This document shows, piece by piece, positions 49,199 through 59,085 of a stretch of DNA of 64,000 nucleotides. How positions within the stretch are numbered: position 1 is the first letter of the stretch; each line of letters begins with the position of its first letter. The position numbers and the translations under genes were made by a program. Origin of the DNA: Paragonimus skrjabini miyazakii (lineage: Eukaryota > Platyhelminthes > Trematoda > Plagiorchiida > Troglotrematidae); the NCBI GenBank assembly GCA_014338405.1, contig JTDE01000696.1, positions 117,675 through 181,674 of the forward strand, given 5' to 3'. Below the pieces are notes generated by a model. The model saw only the letters and a program-made list of their open reading frames with translations, searched no databases and was not told where the DNA came from.

Positions 49199-49593
49199 TG
49201 TTCAGGAAAGTCCATTTCCCCCCCAAAAAAAATGGTTTATTTTTCGAAGATATTTCGAAAAATAAATTGTGATTTTGAATTTTACTTTTTCGCGCCACAA
49301 CATGTTAAAGCTTAATTTTGGTCCACGGTTCTCTGACGTCTGTGATTGGCCCATCCCACTTTTAATGCACCAATTCAGGTGGGATTCTTCAAGGCCATTC
49401 AAACACTATATATGCACACGCTCGTCTGCATCGTTACCTTTGGTTTGAGCGCAAATACAATCTCGGCTAAAGGTCACGGTCTTCTGTGTTATTCTGGGGT
49501 TTCCGGGTATTGCTAAGCTCTGTACTACGTTCCGTGATTTGTATAATCGCGTGCTGGACATTTCTGATTATCGTTGACCAGCCGGTCATAACA
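49199..49593 (+). repeat. 3' LTR of the Ty3/gypsy element
   Basis: Begins TGTTCAGG after a purine-rich AAACGGGAGT and ends TAACA. It is nearly identical to the 5' LTR after 49,343, but the first about 145 bases differ by substitutions and small indels. A TATATAT box lies at 49,407-49,413. Confidence 0.85.
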
Positions 49594-51533
49594 CAAATTT
49601 TGACGAAGATACACTGACAAAAGAGGATTTCAATAAAATGCTCCTGTAGTGAGAGTTTTCTAGATGACAGCCAGAAGGAACTGGTGGGAGTCAATCCAAA
49701 AAGAATCCGGTAGATTTATCGAAAGAGCTTAGCAATTTATCAACTGCTGCGCACTGTCACTCGGGTTCAATGGACACCGCGTGAAATGAACGAAAGGTAT
49801 GTAGTTCAAAACAAACATTAACCTTTTCTGTGGCACTTTATTACTAGTGATGAGAAATGGGGTTTGTACATTAACGGAAAGCTGGAACAGTTGCTTAATA
49901 AAAATAACCCGCGTCAAACTGAACCTAAGCAGAATCCCTATCCGAAGGAGACCTGGATTATCCTTTGGCAGTCCCCTACCGGATTAATCCATTTTCAAAC
50001 TTCACGCAAAAGATGTAGAGCAGCCGTACTGCAAACAGCTCAGTGCGATTCACAATAGGAATAAACAAGGGAGGCAGAATGGTTTTGTGAGAAAATGTCA
50101 GGGCGCAAAATGAAAAAATGACCTTTCAAAAACTGTTTTAATCTGGTAGTGAGGCCACATCCATTAGATCTCTCGGCAACAATTTATCATAACAACCGTC
50201 AATACATCGTATCTGTAAATAAAAGAATCCATTGAGAAGGGGAGAATTCAAACAACCTATTATTTCTGGAGATGTAACACTTTACGTCAGTGAAGTAAAT
50301 TCACTAGCCACAAGCATAAGTGTGTTGGGTATAACGAAGCTCAATTGGTGTGAAGAAAGATACCAACTTCAGCCCAGGTACACTGTTAAACTCGACATTT
50401 AAAGAATGCGAGAACTTTCAGGAAGAACTAAAATAACAAGGAATAAGCGTTTAAACAAGAACACAAAGAATAGGGGTATGTAATATCAGGCTGTCTAAAC
50501 ACAGGCCGCAAAAGCAATCTATTTAACCGAAGTGTGAACCTACGCCTGCAGGATTAACAGTTAGCGTTGCCCTCCCCCCCCCGCTGTATTAATTGCAATC
50601 GATGCTTATCAAAATATAATGTTACTTCATTAAAAAGTGTAATTCTTAGGTAGCTTATCGAACAGTACAGTTCATCTGCAATAACTGTGGGCCGAAATCA
50701 GCTTAGATCGTTTAGCCAAACAAATCATTGACATCAACAGTTGGTTTTGAATGACGAGCTGATCACACTTAATTAGTTGACCTAATGACAATATTCGATC
50801 ACTTACTGAATACAGATGTTCTGAGTGAAAAGCTCTGTTAAACTCTTTTTCAGGTAAAAACATAAAGTCGTCTTACTCGATTCGGACCTCAGTGTGAGTA
50901 TTGCATCAAGGGTCAAGAAATAATCGGAGAATTCAGCAATAACAATGGCCAATCAAACGGTCAGCCCTAGATTACTTCGAGTGCATATATCCAAGTTCGA
51001 AAAACCTGACAGCACTCAGTTTCCGCGTGACTCCATATATTTTATGGGGAAAAAATAAGCAATGAACTTCACATATAGACTTATTATCGCTTCAACGATA
51101 CGACCTTGTGCTGAGGAGGTCAGAAAAGTCACTAGACCCAAAAAACAGATACAGGTACCGTGTAAGCTACACTAAGCTCGGATAGATACAATCCGAATAA
51201 CTAAGCTGCATGGTGGAGACCGTGTGAGGGTATAGCACGTCAAGATCAATAATCAACGCCACCACAACCAATCCCTCACGCAATGTATGACAGAAAACAT
51301 GCGAATACAAAGCGTCGAATTGGTAAACGAACTCAGTACACAATCGGATTTCGTAACGCCCGCAGAAGGCTACGATCACTGCCAAAAAGGCACGTCAAAA
51401 CTGGGCAAAGCAAGGAAAAGGCTTCAGCAGGCGATCCATGAATCAGCTTCACATAATATCCAGGGAAATAAGTATGGTACTAGAGAGGTAGAATTGCGGG
51501 TAGCAACAGGCACTCCAAAGGTCAAACACGTAC

Positions 51534-51671
51534 CTGCATTTCAATCCACCTGTCTGTCATACGCGGTGCTGACTGAGTAGTGCCAGAGTGTTCGGGATCG
51601 GGTAACGGATTAGTGTGAGATCGACGAATAAGATGTTCACCTTCGGGAGAGTCGGGCAGTTGTTCGGTGAG
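51534..51671 (-). CDS. Presenilin, cytosolic-loop exon
   Basis: A 138-base exon (46 codons, phase 0 at both ends). The acceptor has a strong pyrimidine tract ('gtttttcttctcccag') and the donor is CAG|GTACGT. The peptide is hydrophilic, rich in Pro, Ser and Thr (PDSPEGEHLIRR, then NPLPDPEHSG) and ends RWIEMQ. It fits as the variable loop between membrane segments 6 and 7, where presenilins are cut during maturation. Loop sequence is poorly conserved in the family, so the assignment rests on the excellent splice sites, the matching phases with the flanking exons and the minus strand. No other product is suggested. Confidence 0.8.
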
Positions 51672-51807
51672 CTGGGAGAAGAAAAACGGAGGAGACAAAT
51701 TAAAACAACGCAGTAATTCAGAAAGGAAAGGGATAGTTCGCGGAAACTAACACGGATGAGTTTTGAACATAGCTGCTACTCGAACTGCTCTCAGGTCACA
51801 CAGGATG

Positions 51808-52002
51808 CAATCGACAACCCCGTGATCAGGAATTCTCGGTTAGGATGAAGTGGCTGACTTCATCTAACTAATTGAGTATGGCTTAAATGTTTAACGCAAG
51901 TTCGGGGAAGTTCTATTTATCACGTAAGCCATGCTCAGTTGGTTTAACGAAGGCACTAACTTCTTCCTAACCGAGAAGCCCTGATCACGGGGTTATCGAT
52001 TG
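51808..52002. mobile_element. Fold-back element with tRNA-like arms
   Basis: The two ends are inverted copies: CAATCGA[C/T]AACCCCGTGATCAGG at the left and its complement at the right. The match continues inward (TTCTCGGTTAGGA, then TGAG[T/C]ATGGCTTA), so each arm is about 85 bases around a loop of about 35-40. On the plus strand the right arm reads 'gctcagttggtttaacg' (box-A-like) and then, about 40 bases on, 'ggggttatcgattgg' (a distorted box B), resembling a long-variable-arm tRNA. The call as a MITE or inverted tRNA-like dimer is inference; the inverted repeat is directly visible. Confidence 0.7.
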
Positions 52003-52084
52003 GACTGAACACAGCGATTTTCTTTAGTCCGCCTTCGAAATAGAACGGCAAGCTAAACACTATTCATGCAAAAATGGGTTGTGA

Positions 52085-52290
52085 CTGAGCATCTTAGTAT
52101 GATCATTCGGTCACGCCTAATGTGAGGCAAATGACGTTAGGGTCAACATGCTAGTCTCACAAGCACCAGGGCGACAGTGCAAATTTCGGTCCGCACAATG
52201 ATATGCACTACTGATGAGCTCTAACAAGAACGAAACGCAAGTGTAGTGAGCTAGCCTAAAGGCTTATCTGAATGCGAAGGTTGCGCTCAA
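52085..52290 (+). mobile_element. tRNA-headed SINE-like repeat, plus copy
   Basis: Family blocks in order: 'cattcggtcacgcctaatg', 'agggtcaacatgct' (head), 'atttcggtccgcacaatg', hammerhead segment (52,205-52,249), then a tail 'ttatctgaatgcgaagg'. It carries the best-preserved ribozyme core of the window. Confidence 0.65.
52205..52249 (+). ncRNA. Hammerhead-ribozyme-like segment with intact core boxes
   Basis: Stem I strand GCACTA (52,205-52,210), an intact CUGAUGA box (52,211-52,217), and a stem II GCUCU..AGAAC with one C-A mismatch. An intact GAAA (52,232-52,235) and a short stem III follow, then the other stem I strand TAGTGA, pairing at five of six. The cleavage triplet is GUG where hammerheads need NUH, so this copy is expected not to cut despite its good core. 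Layout matches a type I hammerhead with a very short stem III. Confidence 0.65.
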
Positions 52291-53847
52291 GTGTAGACAG
52301 TGTTCACTTTGGAAAGTAAATGCGTTAGAGGGTTGAACAAACTGATATTTTTACGAAAGTTAGAATTTCTTTTGCTAAGACATCGTTTGCGATCAACCAA
52401 ACAATAAACTTGCACCATAGTAGAAGTTGGTGGAATCACATATAAATAGAGGAAGAATTTTTTGGTCACGCTGCTTATCAACTAACTTTGCAAATTATTG
52501 GGTCACTGCCACCAGCAGAAGGTGAAGTCGCCAATATTTATCAATGGCTAAAAGAACTGCCGCTTATCGATTAAGCTGGTTAACCAAAACAATATCGAAG
52601 TATTTCAACTATACTCCTACAATACAAATGTTGACGAATTGTTGTGTATCGTCTCCTGGAGTTCAGCAATACGTTTTACACTCCTAATTAAAAAAAGTAT
52701 TTGCGATCTGCTAGGTGTTTAGAGATTAAATTCACGAACTGAATTGTATTAACACTAGCTATCTAACTCTATTCCGGTCGAATCTCAGGTTTTTTACACT
52801 TGAATCATATCAGTGGACTGATCATATTCCAACTATAAATAGATATGTATCAATTAACACAGCAAAATCAGATGATTAAACTATGTGACTGAACAATTTG
52901 ACCCAAACTCATCAGATTAGATTGGGTCTCATCAGATCAACAAAATTTCATTTCAGTAGGCATAAAAATTCCACTCTGTTCCGCAGATATGTCGACAGTT
53001 GAAAGTGGTAATTGCTTGAACATAAGTTTCGTTTGCAAAGTCACGTTTTATTAACAAACATGTTGGACCAAATCACGAAAATGAAACGTCAAGAATTCAT
53101 TAATTAATGTGAATGTCAATGTGAATTCACATGCACAGTTAAAGAATGAAAGAGCAACCGCTAGTAGATTTTTGCCAATCGGGAGAGGGAAGCTACTAAG
53201 TAAACACCCTTTAAAATTTGGGCCAAAATAATCGAAATCAGTTGCCAAGCCGTGGCCGCTTGTCTCGTAGCTACCAGTCTCAATAGGGAGGTCGAAGACT
53301 TCATTACCTGATTGTTAACATTAAATCAGCTGTAAAGTGTAAACTGAGGAATCAGAATCAACAAGTAAAAAAATATTACTACCGTTTTCGATACGCATTC
53401 TCAAAACAACGCCTTCTACGGTGCGACCGTTTTCGTTATCATTTGGGCTGAGATCACTGGACAGAGATCCTAAAAATGGGAACCACCGATCTCGCCAGTA
53501 TTGCCTGCAATGATACGACCAGGATAATCAAAGACGTTTGAAAGCAGTTTTTTTATTTCGATGAACACGGCTCGATCTGTATCTGCTTTGCATCTGTATC
53601 TGGTCATCTCTATCTGATGAGTTAAAACAGAGAGTTGACTGGCAGCGGTGGATGGCTTGTTTGAGAGTCAGAACAAAAGGTCAGCTGGATCATTTGGAGG
53701 CTCCATCCTAGTCTCAGCCACTATTAATTCAAAGTGGTCATGAGCTGAGACCATCCCAAGGAGCGTGAATTAAGATTATTTTGAATTTGAACCCATCAGA
53801 AAGGATGACTGAACAACAATGGCCCATATGAAATTATGTAATGATAA

Positions 53848-54366
53848 TCAACAGTAATCAATATTATTGTGAATTGATCTGAGGACAGACAGTGCCACTT
53901 TGAAATGATCATGACTCGTGGAAAAGATAAAAGACGAAAACAGAAGCCGTAAAATAAGAAGTACAACTATACTACACGAGAAACACCTGTCAACTTTATA
54001 TAGGACCTGATCTTTGACCACGTTGTGTTTTCCCCTTCTCGGAAATAAGTGTCCGTTACGACAGCCAAAGAAACCCCCCACACCGAACACAACTGCATTC
54101 GTGCCACTGACATCGACTAGGAGCCACATCTTTAAAGATTCTCGGCCCGTGATAATCACCACCTTTTGAGTTCCAGTGAAGAGGCCGACCGTGGATGAGA
54201 AAGCCAAAGTTGAGACCAACTTGTTGATACCATCAGGCCAAGTCACTTTTGTTTCTGCTCTACACTCCCAGACAGCAAGATGATAAGTGTTTGAATGGCA
54301 TGCGTAAAACGTATCGAGATATGGAAGGAACGAAGTATCACGTAAAAATAGACTATCAGTTCCCAA
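53848..54366 (-). other. Long open frame in the presenilin intron, product unknown
   Basis: 172 codons without a stop, the longest non-retroelement frame in the window, on the presenilin strand. The frame is closed by a TAA at 54,373-54,375. Beyond it the same frame is open again to a possible acceptor ('gttttcag'). The first 120 residues have alternating hydrophobic stretches with W at intervals (YHLAVWECR, ESLKMWLLV), faintly like WD repeats. The last 50 are hydrophobic. I do not recognise it. It may be a nested gene exon, a retroposed gene fragment or chance. Confidence 0.25.
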
Positions 54367-54962
54367 TACTTAGTTACGTGCTGCTAGCATCATAGACGGG
54401 CAGGCGACAGTCGCTAAAAACAGACAACCTGAAAACAAAATCGACGCGGATGGACCGGCCTATGCAACTGTACAGCAGGGAGAGACTGAATTCAAGTGAT
54501 CATCAAAAGCGTTTTGAATTATCCATCACCAGTGTTGTTGCTATCCGCATGTCCTATATATTCCAATGTTTTACGTTCGTGACTGAAGAGAGTAAACGAA
54601 ATGTTAACATCTCGCGACGTATGTCTTCTATCGTCACTGGTGAATTATCCATCACTAACCGACTGTATTTTCAGAATAAATCATTAATAGGTAAGGATGT
54701 GCGAACAAATGAACGCTGAAGTTTGCACCCAAATATGAAATCAAGTCCTGTCCACATCAATATGAAAAATAAGACAAAAACGTTTGTTCGTATTGTGAGT
54801 TCACTGACCATTCACGGCCATGTTCATGAATTAAACTATGCACATCAAACACCAGCATCGGAATCAAGCTCCGAATCGGATCAAAATATGTCCAAACTAT
54901 AGACACATTTTAACGATGAAGAAACTCTTCGAACTTTGTAACAGCGAGTTACCTCTATCTAT

Positions 54963-55005
54963 TCATCAAGACAGTAAAGAACCATGCATTGCGAGATACA
55001 ACCGC
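54963..55005 (+). repeat. Dispersed repeat, third partial copy
   Basis: 'catgcattgcgagata' shares the core of the repeats at 28,318 and 36,283. The flanks match only weakly. Confidence 0.3.
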
Positions 55006-55509
55006 TTCGTTTAAACTCACCGATCGATTACATAAAACACTTTAAGACGGGCTGAGCACATAGCGACAAAACACGGAAACGAACGGACACCACAGGTGTA
55101 CATAACAGAGTAGGGTAAACGAGTTCAATTTCGTAGTGAAAACCGAAACATGTGGGGAGAAAAGGCAACACATGTCCCCAATTATTTAGTACAGGTGATG
55201 ACCCAGAGTGGATAGTCATTTCAACATTCGGATAGTAAACCAGCGTCGTCAATCACGAGAGACTTCACCACAACAGGTCGTATGGCTGACCCTACCACTT
55301 CGTGTATGATCCTGTTACGCAGTCTCAAGATATTGGTGTTTCCCGATGCACTGTAAACCAAGCGTTGCACACCGGCTCTGTTGACAGCTAATGTTAACGA
55401 AACCAAGCTCGTCGATGTGAGACTGAAATCGTTTATCTCATGTGACCTCCGTTCGTTTCACTGTTTTGTCGTTACCCTTCAATCCCATTGATTTTTTATG
55501 TAATCGACT

Positions 55510-56037
55510 AATGTGAATGCCAGTCAGTCGTTTGCCACATCGAGCACCCTGTCAACGCTGCGGCCGACTGGCGTAAGGGGTGAGGTGGACAGATGATGAC
55601 CTGGCGTAGAGGAATGCAGTCGTCTACTAAGGAATTACCTACTGTAGGTCGGGTTCGCCTCCGAACTGGGGACCTCGCAACTCACAAAGTCGGTGACTGG
55701 AGACGTTAGGTGAGACGGCGGCCAATCGAGCTCAAGGACGTGAATGTTATCGGTGTTTGATCAAACTGGCTGTGAAGTGAGTGCATTTAATGACGCGGAA
55801 GAGTGAAAGCTATAAAGAAGCTGTCTTGTTGATAACATTCACTTACAGCTTGGTTGTTTGTTTGCAAGGTGTAGGCACCTTGATGCTGAATGCCTGGATA
55901 TAGACGTAGCTATTTTTAGTAGTTAGGTCCCTTCCCTTTACCTTCTTTTTTCCTCTGACTTTCTATACAAGGTTTGTTTATTCTTCATGGTTGATATCAG
56001 TGAGAACCACTGATGTATTGCTGTATTTGACGATGAA
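55510..56037 (+). mobile_element. 5'-truncated RTE-type LINE tail, copy C
   Basis: Starts at 'atgccagtcagtcgtttgcc', the MP.SRLPHRA block of the LINE C-terminus. It continues through 'gatgatgacctggcgtaga' and the shared 3' UTR ('gatatagacgtagctatttttag') to a worn GAT-type tail at about 56,020-56,037. Several frameshifts. It lies antisense in a presenilin intron. Confidence 0.7.
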
Positions 56038-58567
56038 TTTGGAAATGTGAAATGCTTGCATCTCGAAATATATAATCTCATTTATTGACAAGTAATCTGG
56101 TATGTGACTGAAGCAAATTAAACAACACCCGCAGTTGGTCGCAGTTTTCGCATTCAAGCAGAAGTTGTGCCAGCCATTATCGAAGACGAACACTAGTATG
56201 AAGTTTCCTTCTTGGTATCAATGGTGTACATAGCTGTCATAATCGGGGTTTGACTTGTGGTTCACGCTCGTCTAAAATGACCAATATGCCGTTCGTCTCG
56301 CATCAGACACGATCGAATCATCAGGAACGAACGCTGTGCCACAGTCACGTGTGAGTTATGTTCGGGTTTTACGACCACGATTGGCGATAGCGAGAGAGAA
56401 AAGAATGTGCGTTCCGCGAGTAAACACCGGCATCGGAGGCAGTCAATGTGGTATTCACTTGCATCGGCTGTTATAAGGTTCGCTTACCTAGAGTTGGATT
56501 GCACAGTCACAACACGAAATGCAGAACTGTGGTAAGGATGCAGTAAACCACTGCCTCTCGAGAAAGATGGACACCATAATATGCGTACATGTAGATAACT
56601 AAGTGTTACCAACATCCGGCTGTCTGCCAATCCTACGGCTGTTAATTTGAGTCCCAATTAACCAGAGTGCTTAGGCTAACCGCCTATCCATAATGTGACC
56701 CAATATGTTTCAAGGTGGTAAACGTCTAGTGCTGTAAACGCTGAACACGAATGAGCAGAAATAATGCACCTACATGTAACAGATTACAGTGATGTTAACC
56801 TAGAATGCTTGAAAATTACAAAGTAGGTTTTAACCTTATCAGTTCCCGTAAATTATTTCAGGTGGGCATATCTGTAGAATAAATTCGCTTGTTTCGGGCT
56901 GCCAACCGGATAATCATGCTGCATGTGCAACCAACTGAATCAGACAGTGTAGGAAAATTCCATTGGTGACCAAATATCTCATATATTGGGTTGTAGTCAG
57001 ACATAGATAAGTCAGAATGTTTACACAAAACGGTGCACTCAGTTTAATCTATCATCATCATCATCATCATCACAGGTGCTTCACGTGATGGAGATGTGTA
57101 CACAGTTGAACACATTCAGACTGGGGGAGAGAGAACATAGGAAACAGAAAAGTGTCTACATGTGCATCGTTGAACAGGAAGAAAGGCAGCATACAGGTGG
57201 AACTCTAACAGCACCTAAGTTGTGTGCGTCAGCTGTGCTTGGGTGTTTGTGTGTGAACACGGGGAAAAGATAGAGGAAACAAACGACAGAAGCTATTACG
57301 GAGAAGTTCGTAAAATTTTGAATAGGACAACAGATTTTGTTGACGCCAGGTAATCTAATTAGGTTGTGTTTGACCACAATATGCTATTATGAAACTGAAA
57401 CTCAGTAAAAAAAAAGAACTGAAAAAAAAATTGGTCCCATTTCTACTGATGCACGCTAAAACCACCAACTTGTGTACACTGTTAGTGACAAGTGTAAGCC
57501 AATGACGCCAATGTAGGGAGCGAGTGGGTGGTTAAATTGAATATGGCTGGTTGTTACGTTATAGATTTGAAAAGAATTTAGCTGAAGTATAACATCAACA
57601 TATTCGACCTAAATTTGGTTGTGCAAACTGTGGATCCCAAAGTTAAGACGCTCTTGACAGCCATTCATTAAAAGTCACAGTGTGCCTGAAAAGAAAACTG
57701 TCACAGTCCCAGGTCTTCTTCATTCTTTTCAAAACGTTAGCGGAAGGTTAATGTGGGAATCGATTGTACTAAATCAGCTGGCTTGGGAAATTGAAATGAC
57801 ACCCGATGGCTAATGTTTATCAATATGTTCTAACAAAGTTAAGAAAACATAAAAGAATGTTTCCAAGCAGACTTGAGAGTTCTTACAAGAACCGGCAGGT
57901 TAACTCTGCCTTCAACAAAAATGGGATCTACGGTCTGTTGCCCAATTACAATGAATAGAGCAAATCCTGTGCATGTGAGAAGAAACGTTCGTAGGTGAAA
58001 CCGATGAAAATTTGAACGCCAACATGAAACAACACCAGTGACCACAGTGTTTCCAAGGACAGAGTCTGATGACAGGCCGAAACATGCAACCTGAAAGTTG
58101 CTACGTTGATGTAACAGGTTTTCACGGTCAAAATAGGCAATCACGTGATGTAACGGTTTAAAAAAGCCGTCTAAATAAGTATAAGTCGATTGTACGTAAA
58201 GCTATTACGACCGAAGTATGTAAAACAACGGCACTGAATGCCCTCCCTATTTTTTCTACATCAGTATTCAGGCTTGAACTGTGTTGCCCAAACTATACAA
58301 GAAATATAACCGTTGCAAGCTAAATTAGACCACAACCTAGACACAATGAAATGCCTATAAAACGTGAGGTCAACTGTGTCCCATTCTGTTGTCATTTCAG
58401 AAAAACCAAACCGTCATATATCCAATGCCTAATTCATGGACCTGAAATCAAATATACCGTTGGATGCAAGTGTAGTAAACAAATTTAAATCAATACTGTC
58501 TAGTCTAAACCGCAAATCTGCATGAAAAAATAAGTCTGGAAATTAACGTCTATTCATGTGTGCTCAC

Positions 58568-58638
58568 CTGGTCTGGATTGACTGATGAGAAATCGGCGAG
58601 TACAGGAACCTCCGGACTGCGTGTTCTTTCCCCTTCAG
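58568..58638 (-). CDS. Presenilin, small loop exon
   Basis: A 71-base exon. The acceptor is 'aatctctag' before CTGAAG and the donor is CAG|GTGAGC. It takes the last base of the upstream exon to complete an Ala codon and then encodes 23 residues (EGERTRSPEVPVLADFSS, then VNPDQ), ending in phase 0. The acidic, Pro-containing sequence is typical of the presenilin cytosolic loop. The exon is too short to be noticed by open-frame length. It is supported by its two splice sites and by phase agreement on both sides. Confidence 0.85.
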
Positions 58639-58839
58639 CTAGAGATTAAAAAAAGTTTGTTTACAACTAGAACTCTAAACCGATAGAATACGAAACAGGA
58701 AGTTTAAATCTTTTCCTAAAACAAATCGAATTTATAATTTTTCAAAAACCGCTCAGTTAGCGATGTGATAAAGTCGGTGCACGGTTTTCAGATTGCCTAT
58801 TCGTCACTAGTGGCGAAGTTATCTGAGTTCCATTAGTAC

Positions 58840-59085
58840 CTGGAGAATTTGAATCGAAGATGGGATCCGGCTGGTGTGTCAAAGCAACGTTAGACGAGTT
58901 TGCTGCCAATCCGGTGTCAGTTGGTTGCGACTGTGTCTGCGGATTTTGAGGCACCGGCGGTTTGGCTAATAGATAGACCGCAGTGGTAGAGTAGAGGAGG
59001 GCCGGAAACAGTGGCTGATCTCGCTCGTGGGCCATCTCCAAAAGCATGCGTAACGGACCACGAGGACATAGCACGGCAATCAGAT
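58840..59085 (-). CDS. Presenilin exon with membrane segment 6 end and loop start
   Basis: Begins after acceptor 'aactag' with AT, the last two bases of the GAT codon for the first catalytic aspartate, whose G must come from the upstream exon. Then follow LIAVLCPRGPLRMLLEMAHE, the hallmark of presenilins after membrane segment 6, and DQPLFPALLYSTTAVYLL, the amphipathic stretch near the maturation cleavage site. A low-complexity Pro/Gln/Ser/Thr loop follows. The donor is CAG|GTACTA, leaving one base, which gives correct phase with the 71-base exon. The frame stays open past the donor to 58,757; that extension is intronic. Family identity is secure. Confidence 0.93.

Larger units (their letters stand above)
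46203..49593 (+). mobile_element. Ty3/gypsy LTR retrotransposon, defective
   Basis: A two-LTR element of about 3.4 kb (including a 100-base N run) in antisense to presenilin within its intron. Between the LTRs, in order, are gag with two zinc knuckles, a retropepsin, the start of the reverse transcriptase, and then directly the integrase core and C-terminal domain. Full Ty3/gypsy elements are about 5-6 kb. The missing part is the RT palm (YxDD), RNase H and integrase zinc-binding region. Premature stops and frameshifts are scattered throughout, so the copy is non-autonomous and not coding. A purine run, AAACGGGAG, lies just before the 3' LTR as a polypurine tract. Confidence 0.9.
39953..51533 (-). 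other. Presenilin intron, about 11.6 kb, filled with repeats
   Basis: Lies between the loop exon and the terminal exon. It contains a LINE tail (41.9 kb), two short-repeat copies (40.9 and 44.9 kb) and a whole Ty3/gypsy element in antisense (46.2-49.6 kb). The donor is CAG|GTACGT at 51,534/51,533 and the acceptor is TAG at 39,953-39,955. Short frames at 45,016-45,805 on both strands looked coding-like at first, but lack motifs and splice support. No further presenilin exon is needed, as phases match across the intron. Confidence 0.7.
51672..58567 (-). other. Presenilin intron, about 6.9 kb
   Basis: Contains a fold-back element (51.8 kb), a hammerhead-bearing short repeat (52.1 kb), a LINE tail (55.5 kb) and a 172-codon minus-strand open frame (53.8-54.4 kb). 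(ATC)n simple sequence lies at 57,050-57,071. Other frames (51,287-51,580 plus; 57,839-58,144 minus) are not supported. Confidence 0.65.

Noticed and set aside
48886..49272. 128-codon frame as a possible envelope gene after integrase
   Set aside because: It overlaps the integrase C-terminal domain in another frame and runs into the 3' LTR; no signal peptide or membrane anchor.
57050..57071. (ATC)n tract as the tail of a minus-strand LINE
   Set aside because: The sequence next to it does not match the LINE 3' UTR seen at 36.8, 41.9, 55.5 and 60.8 kb, so it is treated as a simple repeat.
57839..58144. 101-codon minus-strand frame, with a hammerhead-like 'tctgatgacaggccgaaac' on the plus strand near 58,063
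   Set aside because: No protein motif. The hammerhead-like string has too little room for stem II between its boxes and no clear stem I partner. Possibly a worn retroelement end, but not supportable.
58757..58839. Continuation of the presenilin exon to a stop at 58,757
   Set aside because: The donor at 58,840/58,839 is CAG|GTACTA and gives correct phase with the next exon; the read-through would lack the second catalytic domain.
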